From an uncultured Oscillibacter sp. (lineage in GTDB: Bacteria > Bacillota > Clostridia > Oscillospirales > Oscillospiraceae), in assembly GCA_910585165.1 (NCBI GenBank), contig CAJUBX010000041.1:1-19796 (forward strand): a stretch of 19,796 nucleotides of DNA, read 5' to 3'. Numbering within the stretch: position 1 is the stretch's first letter; every line of letters begins with the position of its first letter. A program made the translations under genes and the position numbers. The notes under the pieces are model-generated. The model was not told where the DNA came from. It did not search any database and was given only the letters and a program-made list of their open reading frames with translations. Below are positions 1 to 6,676 of this stretch, in pieces.

Positions 1-1705
1 ACATGGTCCGGGTGGTGGGGGTCATCATGATGATGATGAGGTCCAGCTCCTTGGCAATGGAGATGAACACCAGCATCAAGCCGGAGATGAAGCCGTTCTT
101 CGCCAAGGGGACGATGATGGTGGCCATCCGCTTCCAGAAGCTTGCGCCGGCAATGTCCGCAGCCTCCTCCAGCTCCACGCTGATGGAGAGCATATTGGCG
201 GTGCCGGAACGGCTGGCGAAGGGGAAGTGCTTGACCACGGAGGTAAGAACGATCAGGGTGAAGGTGCCGTACAGGGAGGGGATCAGCCCGCCGAAATGGG
301 GAACGCTGAACATGGAGAAGTACATGGTGGAGAACGCCACGCCGCTCATCAGATAGGGAACGAACACCAGCTGCTCGGTGAGGTTGCCGTACCACTTGCC
401 GCGGCCGCGGGAGCTGATGTAGCCCAGGAACTGGCCGCAGAAAGCGGTGATGAGGGAGGTGATGATGGTCAGGCGGACGGTGTTCCACAGGGCGCTGAAG
501 AACTCGGGATTGCGGAAGATGCCCGCGTAGTTGGTGTATTTCTCCGCTTCTCCGGCCTCGCCGATCCAGTTGTAGAGGGTCAGGTTGTTCAGGCCGTAGC
601 CCGCGCCGGTGGTGATCTGGAAGGTCTCCATAATCAGCACGAAGAAGGGCATGACCATGGCCAGGAACAGGAAGATGGCCAGGAAGGCCATCATGGGCTT
701 CTTGGCCGCGCCCAGAGGCATCAGGGTGCTGCGGCCGCCCTTGCCGCCCACGGTGGCATAGGACTTGCGCACGCCGATGGCCCTCTGGTTGCTCATCAGA
801 ATCAGAGCCGCCAGGCCGACCAGGACGATGGACATGGCGTAGCCCACGCCCCGGGGACCCTGGTCGATGTACACGCGCATGCGGGTGGCCAGGGTGTAGT
901 AGCCGATGCGGTTGCCCAGGTTGGCCGCCACGCCGTAAGTGCCGATGGACTTGGACACGGTCATGACCAGGGCGGAGAGCACGGAGGGAAGGATCAGCGG
1001 CAGGGTGATGTAGCGGAGGATCTGGGCCTTGTTGGCACCCTGAATCTCACCCATCTCCTCCAGCTCCGAGTTGATGGAGCGGAGGGCGCCGGAGACCTGG
1101 ATGTAAGAGAATGCGTAGTAGTGCATGGACATGCACAGCACGATGGCCGTGGGCCCGTAGGCCAGCCAGTCGGGAATCGGTATGCCCATGCCGGTGAGGA
1201 ATCCGTTTGCGCCGCTGGTGGGCGTGCGGAACACCGCCAGCCAGGCAATGGCCTTGGTCCAGGAGGGAATCATGTAGGGCACGGTGATGAGGATGCCCAG
1301 GACCTTCTTGCCGGGGAGGTCGGTACGGATCATCAGCCAGGCCAGCACCGAGCCCAGAGGCACGGAGATCAGCGTGGTGAAGAAGCCGCAGACGAAGGAG
1401 TGCAGCAGGGGCTCCCACAGCACGGCCTTGGACATGTTGCTCAGCAGCATGTACTGCCAGTAGTAGAGCGTGAAGTCGCCCACCTTGCCGTCCACGCGGC
1501 GGAGCTCGCCCTGGGCCAGGGTGAAGGTGGACTTGATCATGGTCAGCAGGGGGATGACAATCAGGCAGAACAACACGATCAGGCTGACCAGCACGACCAT
1601 GTTGAAGGGGTTTTTGAGCACGTTCAGAATCAGGTTCTTCAACCGACGTGCCGTCAGTTTCTTTCTGGGGGGTCTTTCCTTGGTCACAGTTACTGCATTT
1701 GACAC
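1..1705 (-). CDS. ABC importer permease with two fused membrane domains (FbpB/ThiP-like), 3' end outside window
   Basis: Inner-membrane permease of a binding-protein-dependent ABC importer. The reading frame stays open for about 568 residues from a GTG start to the left edge. I chose GTG because AGAGGTG (1711-1717) lies 5 nt upstream. A basic N-terminus precedes a membrane segment around residues 36-58. Two copies of the permease domain follow. Each carries the EAA loop that docks on the ATPase: EEMGEIQGANKAQILRYITL near residues 213-232 and EEAADIAGASFWKRMATIIV near 511-530. Single-chain double permeases are typical of ferric-iron (FbpB), thiamine (ThiP) and some phosphonate or polyamine systems. 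The substrate cannot be read from the permease. The ATPase and binding protein are not in the window and would have to lie further left. Promoter and operator are at 1811-1867. Family confidence is high, substrate unknown. Confidence 0.88.
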   Translation of the reverse strand, partial: MSNAVTVTKERPPRKKLTARRLKNLILNVLKNPFNMVVLVSLIVLFCLIVIPLLTMIKSTFTLAQGELRRVDGKVGDFTLYYWQYMLLSNMSKAVLWEPLLHSFVCGFFTTLISVPLGSVLAWLMIRTDLPGKKVLGILITVPYMIPSWTKAIAWLAVFRTPTSGANGFLTGMGIPIPDWLAYGPTAIVLCMSMHYYAFSYIQVSGALRSINSELEEMGEIQGANKAQILRYITLPLILPSVLSALVMTVSKSIGTYGVAANLGNRIGYYTLATRMRVYIDQGPRGVGYAMSIVLVGLAALILMSNQRAIGVRKSYATVGGKGGRSTLMPLGAAKKPMMAFLAIFLFLAMVMPFFVLIMETFQITTGAGYGLNNLTLYNWIGEAGEAEKYTNYAGIFRNPEFFSALWNTVRLTIITSLITAFCGQFLGYISSRGRGKWYGNLTEQLVFVPYLMSGVAFSTMYFSMFSVPHFGGLIPSLYGTFTLIVLTSVVKHFPFASRSGTANMLSISVELEEAADIAGASFWKRMATIIVPLAKNGFISGLMLVFISIAKELDLIIIMMTPTTRTM

Positions 1706-1810
1706 GATAACACCTCTTTCTGATAACTGCCGGGAATTTCCCCGAGCGATCGAGTCCTCCCATCCGCTCTCGCCCGGGGCGTCCGCGCAGGCGGAAACAG
1801 GTCCGCTTTG

Positions 1811-1824
1811 CGCAAACGTTTGCG
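1811..1824. promoter_or_regulatory. LacI/PurR-type operator palindrome upstream of the permease
   Basis: CGCAAACGTTTGCG is a perfect 14-bp palindrome with the central CG and AAACGTTT core typical of LacI-family operators; it closely resembles the E. coli PurR box. It matches the CcpA cre consensus poorly at the flanks. It sits just after the -10 box of the permease promoter, which fits repression by a LacI-family regulator responding to a small ligand. No LacI-family gene is in the window. A near copy lies at 5490-5505. Confidence 0.65.
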
Positions 1825-1837
1825 ACTTCCTGTGTTC

Positions 1838-1867
1838 ATTATAAAGAATCTCTCATAGGTTTGTCAA
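1838..1867 (-). promoter_or_regulatory. Sigma-A-type promoter of the ABC importer permease
   Basis: Reading leftwards, TTGACA (1862-1867) is separated by 18 bp from a perfect TATAAT (1838-1843). Transcription would start near 1831, leaving a leader of about 125 nt before the GTG start. The operator-like palindrome at 1811-1824 begins 13 bp after the -10 box, where a bound repressor would block initiation or early elongation. Confidence 0.75.
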
Positions 1868-1872
1868 TTGTC

Positions 1873-1900
1873 AGCCTCCCGATTTTAGGGGGGCTTTTTT
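1873..1900 (+). terminator. Intrinsic terminator-like hairpin reading rightwards
   Basis: AGCCTCCC (1873-1880), a 7-nt loop and GGGGGGCT (1888-1895) form an 8-bp stem with one G-U pair on the plus strand, followed by a T run to 1900. The minus-strand version would have a C-A mismatch and no U tract, so the signal reads left to right. No plus-strand gene precedes it. It may stop antisense or divergent transcription from the permease promoter. Confidence 0.5.
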
Positions 1901-2024
1901 GTTCGTTTTCACGGTTTGTTTACAATTTAGACAAATAGAGCCAGGCCATTTTTGCTATTCTGCCAATTGATATTTTTGAGAATTTCTGAAACTGCGGATA
2001 CGTTTTCGCCGGATTTTTCCATGG

Positions 2025-3755
2025 CTACGGCTGGAATTGGGCGTCGTAGAGCTGGGCGTAAACGCCGCCGGCGGCCAGCAGCTCCCGGTGGGTGCCGCTT
2101 TCCGCCGCGCCGCCCCGATCCAGCACCAGAATGCGGTCCGCCCCCCGGACGGTGGCCAGGCGGTGGGCAATGACAAAGCAGGTCCGTCCCCGGCGGAGCC
2201 GCTCCATGGCCAGGCTGATCTCCCCTTCCGTCTCCGTGTCCACGCTGCTGGTGGCCTCGTCCAGAATGACCACGTCCGCGTCGGTGAGAAGGCACCGGGC
2301 AATGGCGAGAAGCTGCTTTTGTCCCTTGGAGACGCCCTCGCCGGTGAGAACGGTGTCGTACCCCAGGGGAAGGGAGGTGATGAAGCGGTGGATGCGGGCG
2401 GCCTTGGCGGCCTCCACAATCTGCTCCCGGCCGGCCCCCGGCGCACCGTAGGCGATGTTTTCGGCCACGGTGCCGCCAAAGAGCCAGGTATCCTGGAGCA
2501 CCAGGGCCAGGCGGCGGCGGAGCCCGTCCCGGCTGTAAGCGTCCAGAGGTACGCCGTCCATGGTAATGGTTCCCCCCTGGGGCCGGTAAAACCGGAGCAA
2601 CAGGGAAACCAGGGTGGTTTTCCCCGCCCCGGTGGGGCCCACCACGGCAACCAGGCTTCCCGCCGGAATGTGGGCCGTGAAGTCCCGTAGGACGGGCCGG
2701 GCGGGGTCGTAGCCGAAGGTGACGTGGTCAAATCGGATGCAGCCTTTCAAATGCTCCGCAGGCAGGGCTTCCGGCGGGTCCCCCGCCTCCGTCTCCTCGT
2801 CCAGCAGGTCCATAATCCGCTCTGCGGCGGCGGCGCTGGCCTGGAGCTCCGCCAGGAGGTTCGCCCCCTCCCGGATGGGGCCGGAGAACTTTCGGGAGTA
2901 GAGAACGAAGGAAGAAAGGCTCCCCAGGGACAGCCCGCCTCCCAGGTACAGCAGCGCCCCGAAAACGCTGACGGCGGCCAGGGAGACATTGTTGATGAAA
3001 TTCACCGAGGGCCCCAGGGCGGCGCTGGCCCGGTCCGCGTCGTAGTACGCCTTGGAGGCCGCGTCGTTTTGCATGTCGAAGAGGCCCAGGTCCGCCTCCT
3101 CCACGCCGTAGGCCCGAATGGACCGGCGGCAGCCCATCCGCTCCTCGGCAAAGCCGTTAAGAGCCCCCAGCTCTCGGGAGCGCAGGCGGAACAGCGGGTG
3201 AATGCGCTTCATCTGAAAGCGGGTCAGGGCCGCCGACAGGGGAACGGTAAACAAGAACACCAGCGTCAGCCGGGGGGAGAGGATCAGCAGCATCAAAAAA
3301 GACCCGGCCACGGTGAAAACGCTGGTGCCAAGCTGGAGAAGGTCCGTAGAAAGGGTGGCGTTGACGGTGTCCACATCATAGCAGACCCGGCTGATAAGGT
3401 CCCCGGCGGGATGGGTGTCGAAATAGCCCACCGGCAGCTCGCTCATGCAGTCGAAGGCGGCCTTGCGCAGATCATGGGACACGGCCTGAGCCGTCCGGAG
3501 CAGGCGGGAGGATACCATGTAATTTAATAAGGAGGAAAGGGCGTAGCATACCAGCATCCCGGCGCAGTTTCGGAATACGCCGGGGAAATCCACGCCTCCG
3601 GCCCGGACGCCCACGGCGTCCACCGCTCTGCCGGAGAGCAGCGGCGCAGCCAGGGCCAGCAGATTTCCCCCCAGCAGCAGGGCCAGCAGGAGCAAAAAAC
3701 GGAACGCGTAGGGCCGGAGGAAACGGCCCAGGCGGGCAAACAAATGCTTTTTCAT
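2025..3755 (-). CDS. ABC exporter half-transporter, subunit with intact Walker B and H-loop
   Basis: Type IV (ABCB-like) exporter half, 576 residues: six-helix membrane domain (about residues 1-310) followed by a nucleotide-binding domain. Walker A GPTGAGKTT is at 373-381, Walker B with catalytic glutamate ILDEATSSVD has E500, and the switch histidine is H531 (VIAHR). The signature loop is VSKGQ (475-479) rather than LSGGQ. No C39 peptidase domain is present, so it is not a bacteriocin-processing exporter. The ATG at 3755 overlaps the upstream gene's stop as ATGA and has GGGAGG 6 nt upstream; the open frame continues further upstream but only overlaps the partner gene. It forms a heterodimer with the 3752-5464 product, as in LmrCD, BmrCD or TM287/288. 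Substrate (drug, lipid or other amphiphile) is unknown. Confidence 0.9.
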   Translation of the reverse strand: MKKHLFARLGRFLRPYAFRFLLLLALLLGGNLLALAAPLLSGRAVDAVGVRAGGVDFPGVFRNCAGMLVCYALSSLLNYMVSSRLLRTAQAVSHDLRKAAFDCMSELPVGYFDTHPAGDLISRVCYDVDTVNATLSTDLLQLGTSVFTVAGSFLMLLILSPRLTLVFLFTVPLSAALTRFQMKRIHPLFRLRSRELGALNGFAEERMGCRRSIRAYGVEEADLGLFDMQNDAASKAYYDADRASAALGPSVNFINNVSLAAVSVFGALLYLGGGLSLGSLSSFVLYSRKFSGPIREGANLLAELQASAAAAERIMDLLDEETEAGDPPEALPAEHLKGCIRFDHVTFGYDPARPVLRDFTAHIPAGSLVAVVGPTGAGKTTLVSLLLRFYRPQGGTITMDGVPLDAYSRDGLRRRLALVLQDTWLFGGTVAENIAYGAPGAGREQIVEAAKAARIHRFITSLPLGYDTVLTGEGVSKGQKQLLAIARCLLTDADVVILDEATSSVDTETEGEISLAMERLRRGRTCFVIAHRLATVRGADRILVLDRGGAAESGTHRELLAAGGVYAQLYDAQFQP

Positions 3756-5464
3756 ACCCGGCCTCCCATCTGAAGCTCCGCCATGCGGCGGTAGCGCCCG
3801 CAGGATTCCAGAAGCTCCCCGTGTCTCCCCTGGCTGACGATCACGCCGTCCTCCAGCACCAGAATGCGATCCGCGTCCCGGAGGGAGGCCACCCGCTCGG
3901 AAATGACCACCAGGGTCACGCCGGGAAAGTCCCGCCGGACGGCGGCGTGGAGGGCGGCGGCGGTGCGGTAGTCCAGGGCGCTGTCGGCGCCGTCCAGGAC
4001 CAAAATGCCGGGCCTTGCCGCCAGAGCCCGGGCAATCAGCAGACGCTGCCGCTGCCCGCCGGAGAGGTTGGCCCCCCGGATATCCAGCCGGGCGTCCAGT
4101 CCCCCGGGCAGGGTTTCGATGAACTCCCACGCCTGGGCGGTTTTGGCGGCGGCGGCCACGTCCTCCCGGGAGAGATTTCGAAGAAAGGAGATGTTCTCGT
4201 AAACGCTGTCATTCAGCAGCGCCTCGTTCTGGAAGACCACGCCGAAGCGGCCCTGGAGAGCCTCCCGGTCCAGGGTGGACACGTCCCGTCCCCCCAGCCA
4301 TACCACGCCGCCGTCCGCGTCATAGAGCCGGAGAAGCAGGGAGACCAGCGTGGTTTTGCCCGCCCCGGTGGGGCCCAGGATACCCAGGGTTTCTCCCTTA
4401 TTTAATAAAAAGGAGGCGCTGTCCAGGTCCTTTTCCACTCCCAGGTAGGAGAAGGACACATTCTCCATTCCAAGCTCCGGGCCGTGGAGGTCCGCTTCCC
4501 CGGCGGGGCGGGCCGCCTGGTCCTCCGGGGCCAGGAGCACTTCCTCAATCCGGCGGGCGGAGGCCGCTCCTTTGCTGAACTTGACAAAGAGCTTCGCAAG
4601 GCCCAGCGTGGCGGTCTGGATGATGGTGAAATAGGAGAGGAAAGCCACAATCTGCCCGGAGGACATCCATCCCCGGTTCACCAGCGCCGCTCCGGCCAGC
4701 ACCACCAGCACCAGGCCCAGGTTTAAAAGAAAGTCCGACAGGGGGTTGGCGGCGGCCATGACGCTGCCGGCGGCTTCCTCCGCTTCCCTGGAAGCCCGGC
4801 TGGCGGCGGTAAAACGTTCCCGCTCCCTGCCCTGGCAGGCCAGGGCCTTTACGACCCGGACCCCGGAGGCGTTTTCCCGGAGAATGCGGACCATTGTGTC
4901 CACCGCCTCCTGGGCCCGAGCGTATCTTGGGATGCCCCGGCGGGTCACCAGCCAGATGGCGAGGAACGTGGCGGAGCAGACCGCCAGCTGCACCAGGGCC
5001 AGGGGCGGGGCCTGGAGGAAGGTCAGCGCCAGCCCGCCCAGCACCAGCATGGGAGCCCGGATGCCGCCCCGCTGGATTTTGTCGAACATCTGATGGACAT
5101 TATAGGTGTCGTTGGTCAGCCGGGAAACGATGGAGGATACGGAGAAGCGGTCCATCTGCGCCTGGGAAAGAAGCATCGTCCGCCGGTAAAGGTCCCGGCG
5201 AAGCCGCCGGGTCATATCCATGGACACCCAGGCCGCCATGCGGTTGGCCGTGATGTTGCAGAAGGCCGCGCCGAAGGCCATGACCAGCATCCCTCCTCCC
5301 GCCTGGAAGACTCCGGGCAGGTCCCGCGCGGGAACGCAGTCGTCGATAATGTGGGCCAGCAGAAGGGGGAGCAGCAGTTCCAGCACGGCGGCGGTGAATT
5401 TCACCGTCACGCCCACCGCCACCCGTGGAAGATGGGGCCGGAGATAGCCGAGAATGGTCTTCAC
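3752..5464 (-). CDS. ABC exporter half-transporter, subunit with degenerate ATP site
   Basis: Partner half of the exporter, 570 residues, with an N-terminal six-helix membrane domain and a C-terminal ATPase domain. A-loop FSY, Walker A GPTGAGKTT (364-372), Q-loop VFQN and a canonical signature LSGGQ (467-471) are present. Walker B reads ILVLDGADSALD, with glycine (G492) where the catalytic glutamate belongs. The H-loop reads VISERV, with glutamate E523 instead of histidine. This is the degenerate-site subunit of a heterodimer; its LSGGQ completes the active ATP site of the downstream subunit. The start is GTG at 5464 with AGGAGG (5471-5476) 6 nt upstream. It overlaps the next gene by 4 nt, so the two are translationally coupled. 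A LacI-type operator lies 25 bp upstream. Confidence 0.9.
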   Translation of the reverse strand: MKTILGYLRPHLPRVAVGVTVKFTAAVLELLLPLLLAHIIDDCVPARDLPGVFQAGGGMLVMAFGAAFCNITANRMAAWVSMDMTRRLRRDLYRRTMLLSQAQMDRFSVSSIVSRLTNDTYNVHQMFDKIQRGGIRAPMLVLGGLALTFLQAPPLALVQLAVCSATFLAIWLVTRRGIPRYARAQEAVDTMVRILRENASGVRVVKALACQGRERERFTAASRASREAEEAAGSVMAAANPLSDFLLNLGLVLVVLAGAALVNRGWMSSGQIVAFLSYFTIIQTATLGLAKLFVKFSKGAASARRIEEVLLAPEDQAARPAGEADLHGPELGMENVSFSYLGVEKDLDSASFLLNKGETLGILGPTGAGKTTLVSLLLRLYDADGGVVWLGGRDVSTLDREALQGRFGVVFQNEALLNDSVYENISFLRNLSREDVAAAAKTAQAWEFIETLPGGLDARLDIRGANLSGGQRQRLLIARALAARPGILVLDGADSALDYRTAAALHAAVRRDFPGVTLVVISERVASLRDADRILVLEDGVIVSQGRHGELLESCGRYRRMAELQMGGRV

Positions 5465-5489
5465 GCCGGGCCTCCTTTCATGCGTAAGT

Positions 5490-5505
5490 GCTCAAACGTT
5501 TGCGC
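5490..5505. promoter_or_regulatory. LacI-type operator upstream of the ABC exporter operon
   Basis: The core CAAACGTTTG (5493-5502) is a perfect palindrome. The minus-strand reading TTGCGCAAACGTTTG is identical over 15 bp to the plus-strand reading of the operator at 1807-1823, so one regulator plausibly binds both. It lies between the exporter ribosome binding site and a possible -10 box, TATAAA (5516-5521). Confidence 0.6.
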
Positions 5506-5517
5506 AATTTCTTCTTT

Positions 5518-5699
5518 TATAGTCGACACACTTGAAAAGAAGTAAACCTTCTTTCCACGCCTGCGGCGCAAGCCGCAGGGGACGCAATAGCGGCCTGTGT
5601 GTCTCCTTCATGGTTGACGCACAAGGGCTTTGCCCTTCCAGCGGCTATAGCCGCTGGTTGAAAATCGGCAAAAGCCGATTTTCAAGTGCGTTAACTATA
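5518..5699. mobile_element. MITE-like element: 182 bp, terminal inverted repeats and five internal hairpins
   Basis: The ends at 5518-5538 and 5679-5699 are inverted copies matching at 18 of 21 positions. Their inner 10 bp, CACTTGAAAA and TTTTCAAGTG, match exactly, and both outer ends start with TA, as in elements moved by Tc1/mariner-IS630-type transposases. Inside are inverted repeats at 5536-5554 (7-bp stem), 5560-5579 (8 bp, loop GCAA), 5623-5637 (6 bp, loop TTT), 5638-5657 (perfect 20-bp palindrome) and 5658-5685 (12-bp stem, AAAA loop). There is no convincing ORF. It lies in the exporter's upstream region and would be transcribed as a structured leader if the promoter at 5699-5728 is used. 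An alternative is a host regulatory leader RNA; the terminal repeats argue for a mobile origin. Copy number elsewhere is unknown. Confidence 0.6.
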
Positions 5700-5728
5700 T
5701 CATACTACCTTCCCTGGCAGCCAGTCAA
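5699..5728 (-). promoter_or_regulatory. Candidate promoter of the ABC exporter operon
   Basis: TTGACT (5723-5728), 18-bp spacer, TATGAT (5699-5704), reading leftwards. It lies just outside the right end of the hairpin-rich element. Used as is, it gives a leader of about 230 nt containing all the hairpins and the operator. Another -10-like TATAAA at 5516-5521 has no good -35 partner. Confidence 0.5.
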
Positions 5729-5750
5729 TCCGGATTTCAGCGGGAGAACA

Positions 5751-5778
5751 AAAAAGAGAGGCATCTGCCTCTCTTTTT
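5751..5778 (-). terminator. Intrinsic terminator of rplS, potentially bidirectional
   Basis: A 12-bp perfect stem whose arms are AAAAAGAGAGGC and GCCTCTCTTTTT, with a 4-nt loop, begins 10 nt after the rplS stop codon. Both strands end in a T run after the GC-rich core, so it could stop transcription either way; leftwards it closes rplS. Confidence 0.9.
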
Positions 5779-5788
5779 CTCCGGGAAC

Positions 5789-6130
5789 TTACAGCTTTTC
5801 CTTGATCTTGGCGGCCTTGCCCACCCGGCCCCGCAGATAGTACAGCTTGGCCCGGCGCACAGCGCCGTTGCGGACAACCTGAATGTTGTCGATGGAGGGG
5901 GAGTGAACGGGGAACACCTTCTCCACGCCCACGCCGTAGGAAATGCGGCGGACGGTGATGGTCTCCTCGATGCCGCCGTGCTTCTTAGCAATGACGGTGC
6001 CCTCGAAAACCTGGATACGCTCGCGGGAGCCTTCCTTGACCTTCACGTGGACGCGGACGGTGTCGCCGATCTGCACCTTGGGAGTCTCCTTGCCCAGCGC
6101 CTCTTTGTTCAGTTCCTTGATGAGATCCAT
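5789..6130 (-). CDS. rplS: 50S ribosomal protein L19
   Basis: Structural protein of the large ribosomal subunit near the 30S interface. The 113-residue product is of family length and recognisable throughout: MDLIKELNKEAL at the start, GDTVRVHVKVKEG around 22-34, FEGTVIAKKHGG around 42-53, and the L19 signature RRISYGVGVEKVFPVHSP around 61-78. The ATG at 6130 has AGGAGG (6140-6145) 9 nt upstream. In many Firmicutes rplS closes the rpsP-rimM-trmD operon; here trmD is absent and rplS stands alone with its own promoter (6224-6252) and terminator. Upstream lie transposase remnants rather than partner genes, suggesting a rearrangement. Confidence 0.98.
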   Translation of the reverse strand: MDLIKELNKEALGKETPKVQIGDTVRVHVKVKEGSRERIQVFEGTVIAKKHGGIEETITVRRISYGVGVEKVFPVHSPSIDNIQVVRNGAVRRAKLYYLRGRVGKAAKIKEKL

Positions 6131-6223
6131 TGGATAGTTCCTCCTGTTATAATAGGCGTTCTTACCCGCTTCCCTGCGCGTCTTTCCGCGCGCGGCAGAG
6201 GACCGCCCTTTGTAAGCCTGAAT

Positions 6224-6252
6224 AGGATATCACAATTCGCCATGGATTGCAA
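6224..6252 (-). promoter_or_regulatory. Candidate promoter of rplS
   Basis: TTGCAA (6247-6252), 17-bp spacer, TATCCT (6224-6229), reading leftwards. The predicted leader of about 85 nt has a GCGCG/CGCGC inverted repeat. The -35 box is about 40 bp beyond the stop codon of the adjacent transposase remnant (6294), so it may lie in or beside IS-derived DNA. Confidence 0.5.
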
Positions 6253-6293
6253 GCGGTTTTTTACAAAATTTCCTCCCGTAGCGTCTACAGGAA

Positions 6294-6676
6294 TTAGGCG
6301 CGAAAAGCGGCCCAAATAGCGATACAGCGAATCTGTACCGCAGCGATAAAAGCATCTGAGGCTTTCGTATAACGAGTCGCAGCCCCTCTGCTCCGGCCAC
6401 GTGAGGATGAGCTTTGATATGGCTGGCATCAATCATCAACCACTCAAAGTCTGTGTCGTCTATCAATGCTTCCAGAATTCTTTCCCAGATTCCCTTGTCC
6501 CGCCACCGGCAAAAACGACGGCGCACATTTTTCAGTTCCCGTACGTTTCTGGCAAATCACGCCAGGGCGCTCCAGTACGCAGCACCCAAAAGACTGCGTT
6601 GATAAAGCGCCGGTTATCCTGTGCAATTCCTCCCCACTGACCACGCTGTCCCGGCAAATGCGCCTTCAGCAATGGA
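6294..6676 (-). pseudogene. IS5-family (IS427-like) transposase remnant, frameshifted and internally deleted
   Basis: Read leftwards, three blocks of an IS427-type DDE transposase are recognisable in order. First is PLLKAHLPGQRGQWGG..., running to RTGAPWRDLPETYGN (about 6676-6541). After a frame change at a TGA, apparently a lost G in a tryptophan codon, comes RRRFCRWRDKGIWERILEAL and WLMIDASHIKAHPHVAGA, with the first catalytic aspartate in IDAS. Directly after that, in another frame, is the C-terminal block RYTKASDAFIAAVQIRC ending in TAA at 6294-6296. The middle of the protein, with the second aspartate and the glutamate, is missing (roughly 100 residues by family length). It cannot encode an active enzyme. 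IS427 elements can use programmed frameshifting, but the deletion alone kills this copy. It lies head to head with the next remnant. Confidence 0.8.

Larger units (their letters stand above)
1706..2024. other. Intergenic region between exporter operon and permease gene
   Basis: This 319-bp stretch is more AT-rich than its flanks. It holds the permease promoter, operator and leader (1706-1867) and the rightward hairpin at 1873-1900. I see no clear leftward terminator for the exporter operon between 1901 and 2024, so read-through into the permease gene is possible. A 31-codon ORF at 1927-2022 has no ribosome binding site and is not called. Confidence 0.6.
5465..5788. other. Intergenic region between rplS and the ABC exporter operon
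   Basis: These 324 bp are fully accounted for by, from right to left, the rplS terminator (5751-5778), a candidate exporter promoter (5699-5728), the hairpin-rich element (5518-5699), a LacI-type operator (5490-5505) and the exporter ribosome binding site AGGAGG (5471-5476). No protein-coding gene was seen. Confidence 0.7.

Noticed and set aside
227..1702. 491-codon open frame on the plus strand opposite the importer permease
   Set aside because: Low-complexity His/Gly/Gln-rich product with no family resemblance. The opposite strand encodes a clear permease; GC-rich codon use leaves antisense frames open.
1927..2022. 31-codon minus-strand ORF starting 2 nt after the exporter stop
   Set aside because: No Shine-Dalgarno site, no recognisable family and AT-rich composition; too little to support a gene.
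3756..4130. 125-codon N-terminal extension of the second exporter subunit
   Set aside because: Arg/Gly-rich sequence overlapping the conserved ATPase domain of the partner gene. The ATG at 3755 has a good ribosome binding site and matches the family's usual start.
5490..5505. CcpA catabolite-response element (cre)
   Set aside because: The core resembles cre, but the flanking bases mismatch the cre consensus and symmetry is closer to LacI/PurR-type operators.
5536..5685. CRISPR array or riboswitch in the multi-hairpin region
   Set aside because: The hairpins differ in sequence and spacing, so there are no direct repeats with spacers, and no known riboswitch core was recognised.
6541..6560. 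Programmed frameshift in the IS427-like transposase
   Set aside because: Some IS427 elements use one, but here a TGA results from an apparent single-base loss in a conserved Trp codon, and a large internal deletion follows, so decay is the simpler reading.
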